DNA of 64,000 nucleotides from CAZADA01 sp964526675 (GTDB lineage Bacteria; Pseudomonadota; Alphaproteobacteria; Caulobacterales; Maricaulaceae), in NCBI GenBank assembly GCA_964526675.1, contig CAZGLY010000014.1, positions 1 to 64,000 of the forward strand, read 5' to 3'. Below, one piece after another: positions 24,947-33,043 of this stretch; positions within the stretch are counted from its first letter, which is position 1; each line of letters starts with the position of its first letter. The notes beneath the pieces are model-generated. The model was given only the letters and a program-made list of their open reading frames with translations, did no database searches and had not been told where the DNA came from. The translations under genes were made by a program, and so were the position numbers.

Positions 24947-26206
24947 CTAGGGTGCGGCGAGCACCGGTTGGCCGGCGCCCAGCGTGGTGACCTGCGCTTG
25001 CTGGAGCGGTCCGATCGCTTGGCGGGCTTTCTCGACCAAGAATTGAGACTGCCAGCCATGCCGCGCCGGCCTGGCGAAGAACACAGCGTCGCGCTGATGA
25101 AGTTCGAGCGTGTCAAAAACCATGGTCAACAAGCGCGACGCGGCGAGCAATTGGTCGCGCGTGAAGACGTTGCTTAAGCGCTCGATGTTTCCAAGGGCGC
25201 TCTCGCGAATGTCCGGATCCTCGATCCACAACAGATCGGGGCGGTACACCGTCTTGCCCTGCGCGCGCCGCGGGAAACTCGCAAAATTCGAGGGCGCGAG
25301 CCGCAGCCATTCCTCCTGCGCTTGTTGGGGGCGCACGACCGTCGCCAACGCCCAGGAGGCGCCGCCGGCGAGATACACGCGGGGGCGTTCGGCCAAGCCC
25401 TCGTGGGTGAGCGCGGCTTGGCCCAGCTGCGGCGCCAACGTGGAGGTGGCGACCGACTGCAAGGCGGAGTCCAAGTCCGTCGGCGGCGTGCCGCCATAGG
25501 CGTCGACGACCAGGTTCAGAAACGACTTGGTCCCGTGGGGCAAGGCCTCCGCGCCCACGATCGCGCCACTCGCGTCGCGGTAGGCGATCGTGATGTTGCT
25601 GCTGCCGATGTCGACGAAGACCGCTTGGTCGAGCCGGCCGACCGGCGTGACCCACTCAAACGCCAGGGCCGCTTGGTCGGCGGCGGTGATGAACTCCGGC
25701 TTACGCCCGCTGCGGCGGTGGATGATCTCCGCCAAAGGCTCCGCGTGGTCGCGTTGGCCCAAACCGCTGTCGATCACGACATGAATGTTCTCTTGGGCGA
25801 CGCCGTGGACAAGGCGCAGATCATCGACGAACGCGCGCACCGCGTCGGCCGTGCGCTCGCTGTTTTCCTCCAAAAGCGGCGTCACGTCCGCTTCCGTGTA
25901 GTCCGTGATCCGCCGCCGCTGCAGCAGCTCGTAGCGGGCGTCCGCGCCGACGCCGGCGACGTTGTCGAGCGCGCTGAGATCGCCTTCCGCGATGCGGTAG
26001 CCCACTGAGCGCACGCCGCTGGCGCCGACCTCCACCACGCCGAAGGCGGGCGCCGGGGTCTGCGCTGCGGGGTTTTGCGGCGCGGGCTCCTGGCGCGCGT
26101 GCGCCGGCGCCGTCAGCATCGCGGCGCCCATGACGAGCCCGCCCAGTCCCATCACCAAACGCACGAACCAATGCGACTGAACCCATATGTTGTTGTTTTG
26201 TTTCAT
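24947..26206 (-). CDS. Exported actin-fold (ASKHA, Ppx/GppA-like) protein
   Basis: The 419-residue protein has an N-terminal signal peptide or anchor (LVMGLGGLVMGAAMLTA, then PAHA). The mature part has the landmarks of the actin/Hsp70/sugar-kinase superfamily: VVEVGASGVRSVGYRI (phosphate 1 position), AVFVDIGSSNITIAYRD (phosphate 2, like DIGGGSTEL of Ppx) and RVYLAGGASWALATVV (adenosine motif). Its nearest recognisable relatives are Ppx/GppA proteins, one of which is encoded just across the rlmE gene. Export makes an ATPase role doubtful; a phosphatase or binding role is possible. The gene ends 13 bases from rlmE, convergently. Confidence 0.7.
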   Translation of the reverse strand: MKQNNNIWVQSHWFVRLVMGLGGLVMGAAMLTAPAHARQEPAPQNPAAQTPAPAFGVVEVGASGVRSVGYRIAEGDLSALDNVAGVGADARYELLQRRRITDYTEADVTPLLEENSERTADAVRAFVDDLRLVHGVAQENIHVVIDSGLGQRDHAEPLAEIIHRRSGRKPEFITAADQAALAFEWVTPVGRLDQAVFVDIGSSNITIAYRDASGAIVGAEALPHGTKSFLNLVVDAYGGTPPTDLDSALQSVATSTLAPQLGQAALTHEGLAERPRVYLAGGASWALATVVRPQQAQEEWLRLAPSNFASFPRRAQGKTVYRPDLLWIEDPDIRESALGNIERLSNVFTRDQLLAASRLLTMVFDTLELHQRDAVFFARPARHGWQSQFLVEKARQAIGPLQQAQVTTLGAGQPVLAAP

Positions 26207-26349
26207 GGCGGCCCCCAGAAAAAGTCAGCAGCAGTAATATGTTACGGCTCACTATCCGGAGAGTGTCCCACAGGCGGTCAGACGGCCGAAAGGGGGCCGG
26301 GGTCTGGAATTTCGCCTTGCCGGCGACAAAGCTGTGGATTGCGTCTGGC

Positions 26350-27351
26350 CTAGGCGTCCGACTCAAGAACGCGCGGAAGTTTGAACGTCACGTCCTCTCG
26401 CGTGACGCGGACTTCCTCCACGTGCACGCGGAACCGGTCCTGGGCGGCGCGGACGATTTCGTCGACCAGCACTTCGGGGGCGCTGGCGCCGGCGGTCAGC
26501 CCGATCGTCTCCGCGGCGGCGACGGCGCGCCAATCAACCTCGGCGGCGGACTGCACCAACCGCGCGTCCCGCGCGCCCGCGCGCACCGCGACTTCGACCA
26601 GACGCTTGGAGTTTGATGAGTTCGGCGCGCCGACCACGAGGACGAGATCGCACTGGCTGGCGATGGCTTTGACCGCTTCCTGACGGTTGGTGGTCGCGTA
26701 GCAAATGTCTTCTTTGTGCGGGGCGGCGATGGCCGGGAAGCGCTGCTGCAACGCAGCGACGATTTCGGCGGTGTCGTCGACGGACAATGTGGTTTGGGTG
26801 ACGAAGGCCAAACGCTCGGGATCTGAGGGCGTGAGCGCCTCCACATCCGCGACCGTCTCAACCAACGTCACCGAACCCTCCGGCAACTGACCAAGCGTGC
26901 CGATGACTTCAGGATGGCCCGCGTGACCGATCAACACGATGTGCCGTCCCGAGCGGTGATGGCGATCCGCCTCGACGTGGACCTTCGACACCAGGGGGCA
27001 CGTGGCGTCGACATAAATCATGTTGCGCCGTTGGGCCTCCGCCGGCACCGCTTTGGGCACGCCGTGGGCGGAGAAGATCACGGGCCGGTCGTCCGGGCAT
27101 TCGTCGAGCTCGCGCACGAACACCGCGCCGAGACGCTCCAGCCGCTCCACGACATGGCGGTTGTGGACGATCTCGTGGCGCACATAGATCGGCGCGCCCC
27201 AGCGTTCGAGCGCCTGTTCGACGATCAGGATTGCGCGCTCCACGCCCGCGCAAAAACCGCGCGGCGCCGCCATCACGACCGTCAGGTCGGGTTTGGCCTC
27301 GGCGGAGGGAGCGGGGACTGCGCGGGCGCCATCGGGGGGCAAGGGTGTCAT
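26350..27351 (-). CDS. ispH: 4-hydroxy-3-methylbut-2-enyl diphosphate reductase
   Basis: IspH is the last enzyme of the MEP pathway and makes IPP and DMAPP with a [4Fe-4S] cluster. The 333-residue protein has the three cluster cysteines in RGFCAGVERA, YVDATCPLV and DICYATTNRQ, plus HEIVHNRHVV, SAHGVPK and SSNSKRLVEV. The start at 27351 (MTPLPPDG) follows GGAGGA at good spacing; an upstream in-frame extension lacks family similarity. It is divergent from the lipoprotein gene at 27522. Confidence 0.96.
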   Translation of the reverse strand: MTPLPPDGARAVPAPSAEAKPDLTVVMAAPRGFCAGVERAILIVEQALERWGAPIYVRHEIVHNRHVVERLERLGAVFVRELDECPDDRPVIFSAHGVPKAVPAEAQRRNMIYVDATCPLVSKVHVEADRHHRSGRHIVLIGHAGHPEVIGTLGQLPEGSVTLVETVADVEALTPSDPERLAFVTQTTLSVDDTAEIVAALQQRFPAIAAPHKEDICYATTNRQEAVKAIASQCDLVLVVGAPNSSNSKRLVEVAVRAGARDARLVQSAAEVDWRAVAAAETIGLTAGASAPEVLVDEIVRAAQDRFRVHVEEVRVTREDVTFKLPRVLESDA

Positions 27352-27521
27352 CTCCGTCCTCCAGATCGGCGCGCCGGCGACCCATCCCGCTGATACACGG
27401 CGGCCGCTGCGGCCTAAAGCAAGCGGCCATGTCGGCGGATTGCCGCCGTCGAGGATGCAGAGTATCTCCTCCTCTCGACGACCGCCAGTCGCGCGCCCGC
27501 GGATCATCTGGAGTCTCCCTC

Positions 27522-28070
27522 ATGCGTGTTTCATTGAGCTTAGCCGGTCTCGGCCTCGTGGCTTTGGCGAGCGCTTGCGCGACGGCTGAACCCAACACAG
27601 GACCGTGCCCGCCGGCCTTTGCGCTTTACGACGCGGTGCGGCTGGTGGAGTTCGCCGACGGTCAGGAGCGCTTGTCCAGCGTTGGGTTCACCGCCGAAAT
27701 CCAGGAGGTGCGCAGCACCTGCCGGTACTCCGGCGATGATCCGATCAAGGCGGATCTGGAGATCGACATTGGCTTTGGGCGCGGCCCCGCCGCCGAGGGC
27801 GATCGTGCGGAGTACATCTATTGGGTGGCGGTCACGCGCAGCAATCTCACGGTGATCACCAAGGAATTTTTTCCGCTGACGGTGCGCTTCGCCAAGGGCG
27901 AGGATCGCGTCTACCGGCGCGAGCGCATTGAGGAGATCGTGATCCCGCGCGCGGCGGAATCCGTGTCCGGCACGAATTTCGAGATCATTGTCGGCTTTGA
28001 GCTGACCGAGGAGCAGCTCGCATTCAATCGCGCGGGCAAGCGGTTCACGATCCGCGCCGGCAATGAGTGA
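27522..28070 (+). CDS. Putative lipoprotein of unknown function
   Basis: The 182-residue protein has a signal sequence with a lipobox-like ALASAC, giving lipidated C19. The mature part is mostly beta-rich (EIDIGFGRGP, YWVAVTRSNLTVITKEFFPLTV, FEIIVGFELTEEQLAFNR) and contains two further Cys (PCP and STC) that could form a disulfide. No family name can be given with confidence. It overlaps argS by TGATG, so the two are coupled, an arrangement that looks stable but unexplained. Confidence 0.7.
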   Translation: MRVSLSLAGLGLVALASACATAEPNTGPCPPAFALYDAVRLVEFADGQERLSSVGFTAEIQEVRSTCRYSGDDPIKADLEIDIGFGRGPAAEGDRAEYIYWVAVTRSNLTVITKEFFPLTVRFAKGEDRVYRRERIEEIVIPRAAESVSGTNFEIIVGFELTEEQLAFNRAGKRFTIRAGNE

Positions 28071-29902
28071 TGGCGCCGGCTGACGATATGTGCGCCGATC
28101 GAAGCCTGGAGGCGTCGGACGCCGCGCCTGCTTTGAAGACAGGCGCGATTTCCCGCTGGGCGAGCGGGTTGGTCGGCGCGGCCTTCGCGGAGCTTGGCGC
28201 GGACCCGGCCCTCGGTCGCGTGATCCGCTCCGACCGCCCGGACTTGGCGCCCTACCAATGCAATGGCGCGATGGCGGCCGCCAAAGCGCTGAAGCGCAAT
28301 CCGCGCGAGATCGCCCAAGCGGTGGCGGATCGTGTGGCGGAGGCGCCAGGCGTGCTCGATGTGCAGGTCGCCGGGCCAGGGTTTCTCAACCTCCGCGTCA
28401 GCGACGCCGTGCTCGCCCAGCGCGCGGAGGCGTTGGCGGCGGACGAGCGCGCGGGCGCCAGCGTGCGGCGAGAGCCCGAGGCGGTGGTGATTGACTTCGG
28501 CGGTCCGAATGTCGCCAAGCCCATGCATGTGGGCCATTTGCGCTCGGCGGTAATTGGCGATTCGCTTCAGCGGCTGTTTCGCTTCCGCGGCGATCGCGTG
28601 ACAAGCGACGTGCATCTTGGGGATTGGGGGCTGCAGATGGGCCATCTGATCACCGAGCTCGAAATCGAACAGCCTGAGCTTCCGTACTTTGACGCCGACG
28701 CCGCTGGGCCGTTTCCGACGGATCCTCCGGTCACGTTGGAGGATTTGGCGCGGCTTTATCCGCAGGCCTCGGCGGCGGCGAAGGCGGATCCGGAACGCCT
28801 CCAACGCTCGCGCCGCGCGACGGCGGAGCTGCAGGCCGGCCGCGCCGGCTACCGCGCGTTGTTGACGCACTTCATCAACGTGTCGGTGGCGGGATTGAAG
28901 GTCGATTACGCGCAGCTGAACGTCTCCTTCGACGTGTGGAAAGGCGAAAGCGACGTCGACCCGCTGGTGGCGGATGTGGTGCGGTTGTTCGATGAGGCCG
29001 GGCTGATCGAGGAGAGCGACGGCGCGCGGATCGTGCGCGTGGCCCGCGACAGCGACAAGAAGGAGCTGGCGCCGCTGATCCTGGTGACCTCGGAAGGCTC
29101 GGCGCTCTACGCGACCACCGATCTCGCGACCATTCTCGATCGTGTGCGGGATCTGTCGCCGGATCGGATCCTCTACGTCGTCGACCTCGGACAGTCTGAT
29201 CATTTCGAGCAAGTGTTTCGGGCGGCGGCCAAGATCGACTGGATCGGCGAGGATCGCCTCGAGCACGTGAAGTTTGGCACGGTGAACGGCCCCGACGGCA
29301 AGCGCTTGCGCACCCGCGAGGGCGGAACATTCCGCTTGGCGGACTTGATCGGCGAAGCGCAGGCGCGCGCCCGCGCCAAGGTGGAGGAGGCGGGTCTCGC
29401 GCGCGATCTTCCGGAGGCTGAACGCGACGCCGTCGCGGTGCAAGTGGCGCGCGCGGCGCTGCGGTTCGCCGACCTGCAGAATGTGCGCACGACCAATTAT
29501 GTCTTTGATCTTGATCGCTTTACGAGCTTTGAGGGCAAGACCGGCCCTTATCTCCTCTACGCGGCGGTGCGGGTGAAATCGCTGTTGCGCAAAGCCGCGG
29601 AGGAGGGGGCGCAGCCGGGGCCGATCGCGGTCGCCGCGCCTGAGGAGCAAGCGTTGGTGATCGAGCTCGACAGTTTCGACGCCGCCTTGGTCGCGGCTTA
29701 TGACAAGCGTCAGCCGCACCACATCTGTGAGCACGCGTTCGCCCTCGCCCAAGCGTTTTCGAAGTTCTACGCCGCGTGCCCGGTGCTTGGCGCGGAGGAT
29801 GAGGCGACGCGCGGCGCGCGTCTGGCGCTGGCCGCGCTGACGCTGAAGCAATTGACGCTGACGCTGGATCTTCTCGGCGTCGACACGCCCGAGCGGATGT
29901 GA
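28070..29902 (+). CDS. argS: Arginyl-tRNA synthetase
   Basis: Class I synthetase, 610 residues. The N-terminal additional (ALS) domain holds NPREIAQAVAD. The HIGH signature appears as PMHVGHLRSAVIGD after GGPNVAKP. The KMSKS-like loop is the degenerate GKRLRTREGG. The C-terminal anticodon-binding helix bundle ends in LTLDLLGVDTPERM, with the terminal Met normal for ArgRS. It starts at ATG 28070 overlapping the lipoprotein stop; GTG at 28067 and ATG at 28088 are alternatives. Confidence 0.96.
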   Translation: MAPADDMCADRSLEASDAAPALKTGAISRWASGLVGAAFAELGADPALGRVIRSDRPDLAPYQCNGAMAAAKALKRNPREIAQAVADRVAEAPGVLDVQVAGPGFLNLRVSDAVLAQRAEALAADERAGASVRREPEAVVIDFGGPNVAKPMHVGHLRSAVIGDSLQRLFRFRGDRVTSDVHLGDWGLQMGHLITELEIEQPELPYFDADAAGPFPTDPPVTLEDLARLYPQASAAAKADPERLQRSRRATAELQAGRAGYRALLTHFINVSVAGLKVDYAQLNVSFDVWKGESDVDPLVADVVRLFDEAGLIEESDGARIVRVARDSDKKELAPLILVTSEGSALYATTDLATILDRVRDLSPDRILYVVDLGQSDHFEQVFRAAAKIDWIGEDRLEHVKFGTVNGPDGKRLRTREGGTFRLADLIGEAQARARAKVEEAGLARDLPEAERDAVAVQVARAALRFADLQNVRTTNYVFDLDRFTSFEGKTGPYLLYAAVRVKSLLRKAAEEGAQPGPIAVAAPEEQALVIELDSFDAALVAAYDKRQPHHICEHAFALAQAFSKFYAACPVLGAEDEATRGARLALAALTLKQLTLTLDLLGVDTPERM

Positions 29903-29905
29903 CGC

Positions 29906-30463
29906 GTGAGCACGCGTGAGGTCACCGTCGCGCCAACGATCAAGACGCCGCGTTTGACCTTGCGCGCGCACCAGCGGGACGACCTGGACGCCTCGGCGTC
30001 TATGTGGGGCGACCCCGTGATGGTGCGTCACATCTCGGGGCGGCCGTCGTCTCGTCCGGAGGCGTGGCGTCGGCTTCTGTCATACGCCGGTCATTGGGTG
30101 CTGATGGGCTTCGGCTACTGGGCCGTGGTTGAGACGGCGTCCGGCCGCTTCATGGGGGATGTCGGCCTGTCGGATTTCAAGCGGGGCGTGGACCCCCGGC
30201 TTGACGACGTTCCTGAGATTGGCTGGGTCGTCGCGCCTTGGGCCCAAGGGCGCGGCTACGCCGGGGAGGCGGCCCAGGCGGCCTTGGATTGGATTGACGA
30301 CACGCGCGCGCCGTCGCGGACCGCGTGCGTGATCGATCCCGGCAATGAAGCGTCGCTGCGGATCGCCGCGAAACTGGGGTATCGGGAGAGCGCGCGCGTG
30401 GAGCTCAACGGGGCGCCGACGATCCTTCTGGAGCGGCCGGGCCCCAAACGCGGCCGAGGCTAA
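29906..30463 (+). CDS. GNAT acetyltransferase (RimJ/RimL-like)
   Basis: A 185-residue GNAT of the Acetyltransf_3 type, with TPRLTLRAHQRDD at the start, EIGWVVAPWAQGRGYAGEAA as the acetyl-CoA site, and DPGNEASLRIAAKLGYRE at the end. Such enzymes acetylate protein N-termini or small amines, but the substrate is unknown. GTG start four bases after argS, so it is probably co-transcribed with it. Confidence 0.85.
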   Translation: MSTREVTVAPTIKTPRLTLRAHQRDDLDASASMWGDPVMVRHISGRPSSRPEAWRRLLSYAGHWVLMGFGYWAVVETASGRFMGDVGLSDFKRGVDPRLDDVPEIGWVVAPWAQGRGYAGEAAQAALDWIDDTRAPSRTACVIDPGNEASLRIAAKLGYRESARVELNGAPTILLERPGPKRGRG

Positions 30464-30491
30464 GCCGCGACTGGACGATCCGTTTCGGCGA

Positions 30492-30521
30492 TTGACAGAT
30501 CGTCGCATATAACCATAGCTT
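30492..30521 (+). promoter_or_regulatory. Candidate gcv operon promoter
   Basis: A perfect TTGACA at 30492-30497 lies about 70 bases before the glycine riboswitch. The -10 at usual spacing is only fair (TAGCTT at 30516-30521, 18-base spacer) within an AT-rich patch (CATATAACCATAGCTTTATATG). The position fits the start of the gcv transcript. Inference. Confidence 0.5.
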
Positions 30522-30565
30522 TATATGACGGGCTCAGCGAACGCTGGGCGTGCGATATCGGCCCA

Positions 30566-30797
30566 GCGGGAGAGTTCGGCGCGCCGTGATCTGGCGGAGC
30601 GTCGGCGCCGAAGGCGCAACCGCCCCGGAAACGCTCAGGTCCACGGACCGCTGGGACCCGAAACGCTGGAAAGCGATCCTCGCCGGGCGGCCTTAGGGCG
30701 ACGTGGGCCTTGTGATGATCCGCCGACGGAGCAAGCGACGGTTTGGGGCCACCTGATCGTCGCGGAATCTCTCAGGCGCCGACGACAGCGGGGGCCG
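30566..30797 (+). ncRNA. Tandem glycine riboswitch
   Basis: Two glycine aptamers can be read in series. The first opens with GCGGGAGAG (30566-30574), contains GCCGAAGGCGCAACC, and closes with GGAAACGCTCAGG and GGACCGCTGGGA. The second contains GACGGAGCAAGCG and closes with GGAATCTCTCAGGC and GACAGCGGGGG (ending 30797). These are the conserved cores of the gcvT element. It sits directly before gcvT and should switch on the glycine cleavage operon when glycine is high. Confidence 0.9.
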
Positions 30798-30841
30798 AGC
30801 GTCAACCATCGGGGTTGGCGCGCCCAGGCTGTCGAGGATCT

Positions 30842-31990
30842 ATGGCTGACGCCCCCGCCGCTCCTTCCTCCACGACCGCGCTGCGCCACACGGCGCTGGC
30901 CCCGCTGCACAGGCGTTTGAAAGCGCGCATGGTGCCGTTCGCGGGGTACTCCATGCCTGTGCAATATGAGGGCGTGCTCGCCGAGCATCACTGGACCCGC
31001 GACAGCGCGGGGTTGTTCGACGTCTCCCATATGGGCCAGGCGTTTCTGGTGGGGCCGGATCACGCGACGACGGCGGCCGCCTTGGAGGCGTTGACCCCGA
31101 TCGACGCGGCGGGGCTCGAGCCCGGCCAAGGGCGCTACACCCTGCTGATGAACGAGACGGGCGGCGTCCGTGACGATCTGATCGTGACCCGCCCGCGCGA
31201 TCCGGACCATGACGGCTGGCTGCATCTCGTGGTCAACGCCGCATGCAAGGACGCGGACTTCGCCCACATCACCGCCCACCTGCCGGCGGGGGTGGCGCTG
31301 AGGCCGAAGCCGGAGCTGGCGTTGCTGGCGCTCCAAGGGCCGAAGGCGCGCGACGTGATGCGCCGCCTCGCGCCGGCGGCGGCTGAGCTGCCCTTCATGA
31401 CGGCGGCGGCGACCATCATCGCTGGCTATCCCGCCCACATCAGCTGCTCCGGCTACACGGGCGAGGACGGCTTTGAAGTCTCCGTGTTTGGCGATCACGC
31501 GGAGGCGGTGGCGGAAGCCCTGCTGGAGCAGGAGGAGGTGAAGCCGATCGGCTTGGGCGCGCGCGACACGCTGCGGCTCGAGGCGGGCTTGTGCCTTTAC
31601 GGCCATGACATAGACGAGACGACCTCGCCGGTCGAGGCGGGCCTGCGCTGGGCGATCGCGAAGCGCCGGCGCGTCTCGGGCGCGTTTCCCGGTGCGGAGC
31701 GGATTGTGCGTGAGCTGGAGGAGGGCCCGACGCGCAAACGGGTTGGCGTGCTCATCAGCGGACGCGCGCCCGCCCGCGAAGGCGCGGAGATCCAAAAGGA
31801 CGGCGAGACGGTGGGCGTGGTCACCAGCGGGGCGCCCGCGCCGACCGTCGGCGCGCCGGTGGCGATGGGCTATGTCGCGACGCCGTTCGCCGCGGCGGGA
31901 GAGTCGCTCCAGATTATCGTGCGTGGGCGGGCGTTGGAGGGTCGCGTGGCGCCCATGCCGTTCACGCCGCACCGGTATTGGCGGGGTTAG
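30842..31990 (+). CDS. gcvT: Glycine cleavage system T protein (aminomethyltransferase)
   Basis: GcvT takes the aminomethyl group from lipoylated GcvH, releasing ammonia and forming methylene-tetrahydrofolate. The 382-residue protein shows MVPFAGYSMPVQY, the DVSHMGQ motif, GGVRDDLIV with the conserved Asp, YTGEDGFEV and ARDTLRLEAGLCLYG. The start at 30842 begins MADAPAAPS, 45 bases after the riboswitch core. It is the first gene of the gcv operon. Confidence 0.95.
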   Translation: MADAPAAPSSTTALRHTALAPLHRRLKARMVPFAGYSMPVQYEGVLAEHHWTRDSAGLFDVSHMGQAFLVGPDHATTAAALEALTPIDAAGLEPGQGRYTLLMNETGGVRDDLIVTRPRDPDHDGWLHLVVNAACKDADFAHITAHLPAGVALRPKPELALLALQGPKARDVMRRLAPAAAELPFMTAAATIIAGYPAHISCSGYTGEDGFEVSVFGDHAEAVAEALLEQEEVKPIGLGARDTLRLEAGLCLYGHDIDETTSPVEAGLRWAIAKRRRVSGAFPGAERIVRELEEGPTRKRVGVLISGRAPAREGAEIQKDGETVGVVTSGAPAPTVGAPVAMGYVATPFAAAGESLQIIVRGRALEGRVAPMPFTPHRYWRG

Positions 31991-32011
31991 CGCAAGCTGA
32001 GGAGGGGGCCG

Positions 32012-32389
32012 ATGGCCGCGCAGTACTACACAAAAGATCACGAGTGGATCCGCGTTGACGGCGATGTCGGCGTGGTGGGCGTGACCGCCCACGCCGCGGA
32101 GCAACTGGGCGACGTCGTGTTCGTCGAGCTGCCGGACGTGGGCAAATCCGTGGCGCAAAACGGCGAGATCGCCGTGGTCGAGAGCGTGAAAGCGGCCAGC
32201 GACGTCTACGCCCCCGTGGCGGGCGAGGTGACGGAAGTGAACGCGGCGCTCGCGGATAAACCGGAGACCGTCAACGAAAGCCCGGAAGACGGGGGCTGGT
32301 TCTTCAAACTGAAGATCGCCGACGCCAAAGAGCTCGAAGGCCTGATGGACGAAAGCGCCTACACGGCCTTCGTGGCCGAGAACGCCTAG
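32012..32389 (+). CDS. gcvH: Glycine cleavage system H protein
   Basis: The 125-residue lipoyl carrier shuttles between GcvP, GcvT and Lpd. It shows YYTKDHEWIRVDGD, the lipoyl Lys K60 in VVESVKAASDVYAP, and NESPEDGGWFFKLK near the end, all canonical. LipB encoded at 19195 would start its modification. It lies 21 bases after gcvT and six bases before the PaiB-like gene. Confidence 0.97.
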   Translation: MAAQYYTKDHEWIRVDGDVGVVGVTAHAAEQLGDVVFVELPDVGKSVAQNGEIAVVESVKAASDVYAPVAGEVTEVNAALADKPETVNESPEDGGWFFKLKIADAKELEGLMDESAYTAFVAENA

Positions 32390-32394
32390 CGCTG

Positions 32395-33039
32395 ATGTAC
32401 GCTCCGTCCGCGTTCGCCGAACAGGATCCCGATGCGCTTGCGGCGTTCGTCGACGCTCATCCGTTTGCGTTGGTGGCCGTGAACGGCGCGGACGGCCCGG
32501 TCGCGGCGCACGCGCCGATGGTCCTGGAGGAGGGCGCTGACGGCGCCTCTGTGCTCGTGGGCCATCTCGCGCGGGCCAACCCGTTTTGGCGCACGGCGGA
32601 CGGGGCGGGCGCCCTGGCGGTGTTTTCGGGCGCCGACGCCTATGTGTCGCCGTCCTGGTGCCCGTCGAAGGCGCGGCACGGGAAGGTCGTGCCGACGTGG
32701 AATTATGAACGCGTGGAGGCGCGCGGCGTCATCACCGTCGAGACCGACGCCGCGGCCGTGCGCGGGATCGTCGATCGCCTCACCGACGTGATGGAGCGCG
32801 ACCGCCCGACGCCGTGGCGAACCGCGGACGCGCCGGATGCGTACATCGATCGATTGCACGCCGCCCTGGTCGGCGTGCGCTTGCGCGTCACATCCCTCGA
32901 GGGCGTGCGCAAGTTGAGCCAGAACCGATCGGCGGCGGACTTTGACGGCGTGCGGTCGCGAATGCGGGAGACGGCGTCGCCGGGCGCGCAGGCGACCGCT
33001 GCGGCTATGGATGAACTGATCGCGACAGAGCGAGGTTGA
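32395..33039 (+). CDS. PaiB-type FMN-binding protein
   Basis: A 214-residue split-barrel flavin-binding protein like Bacillus PaiB and its relatives. Landmarks are YAPSAFAEQDP at the start, VGHLARANPFW, SGADAYVSPSWCPSKARHGKVVPTWN (Cys where Tyr is usual) and LEGVRKLSQNRSAAD. PaiB-type proteins are described as transcriptional regulators, but an oxidoreductase role is also possible. It lies within the gcv operon, six bases after gcvH and five before gcvPA, and so is under the glycine riboswitch. That placement is the odd point. Confidence 0.85.
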   Translation: MYAPSAFAEQDPDALAAFVDAHPFALVAVNGADGPVAAHAPMVLEEGADGASVLVGHLARANPFWRTADGAGALAVFSGADAYVSPSWCPSKARHGKVVPTWNYERVEARGVITVETDAAAVRGIVDRLTDVMERDRPTPWRTADAPDAYIDRLHAALVGVRLRVTSLEGVRKLSQNRSAADFDGVRSRMRETASPGAQATAAAMDELIATERG

Positions 33040-33043
33040 GCTT

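Noticed and set aside
27911..30031. Very long open frame (706 codons) on the minus strand across argS
   Set aside because: It is antisense to a complete arginyl-tRNA synthetase, is rich in His and Arg as expected for reversed high-GC codons, and has no family motif.
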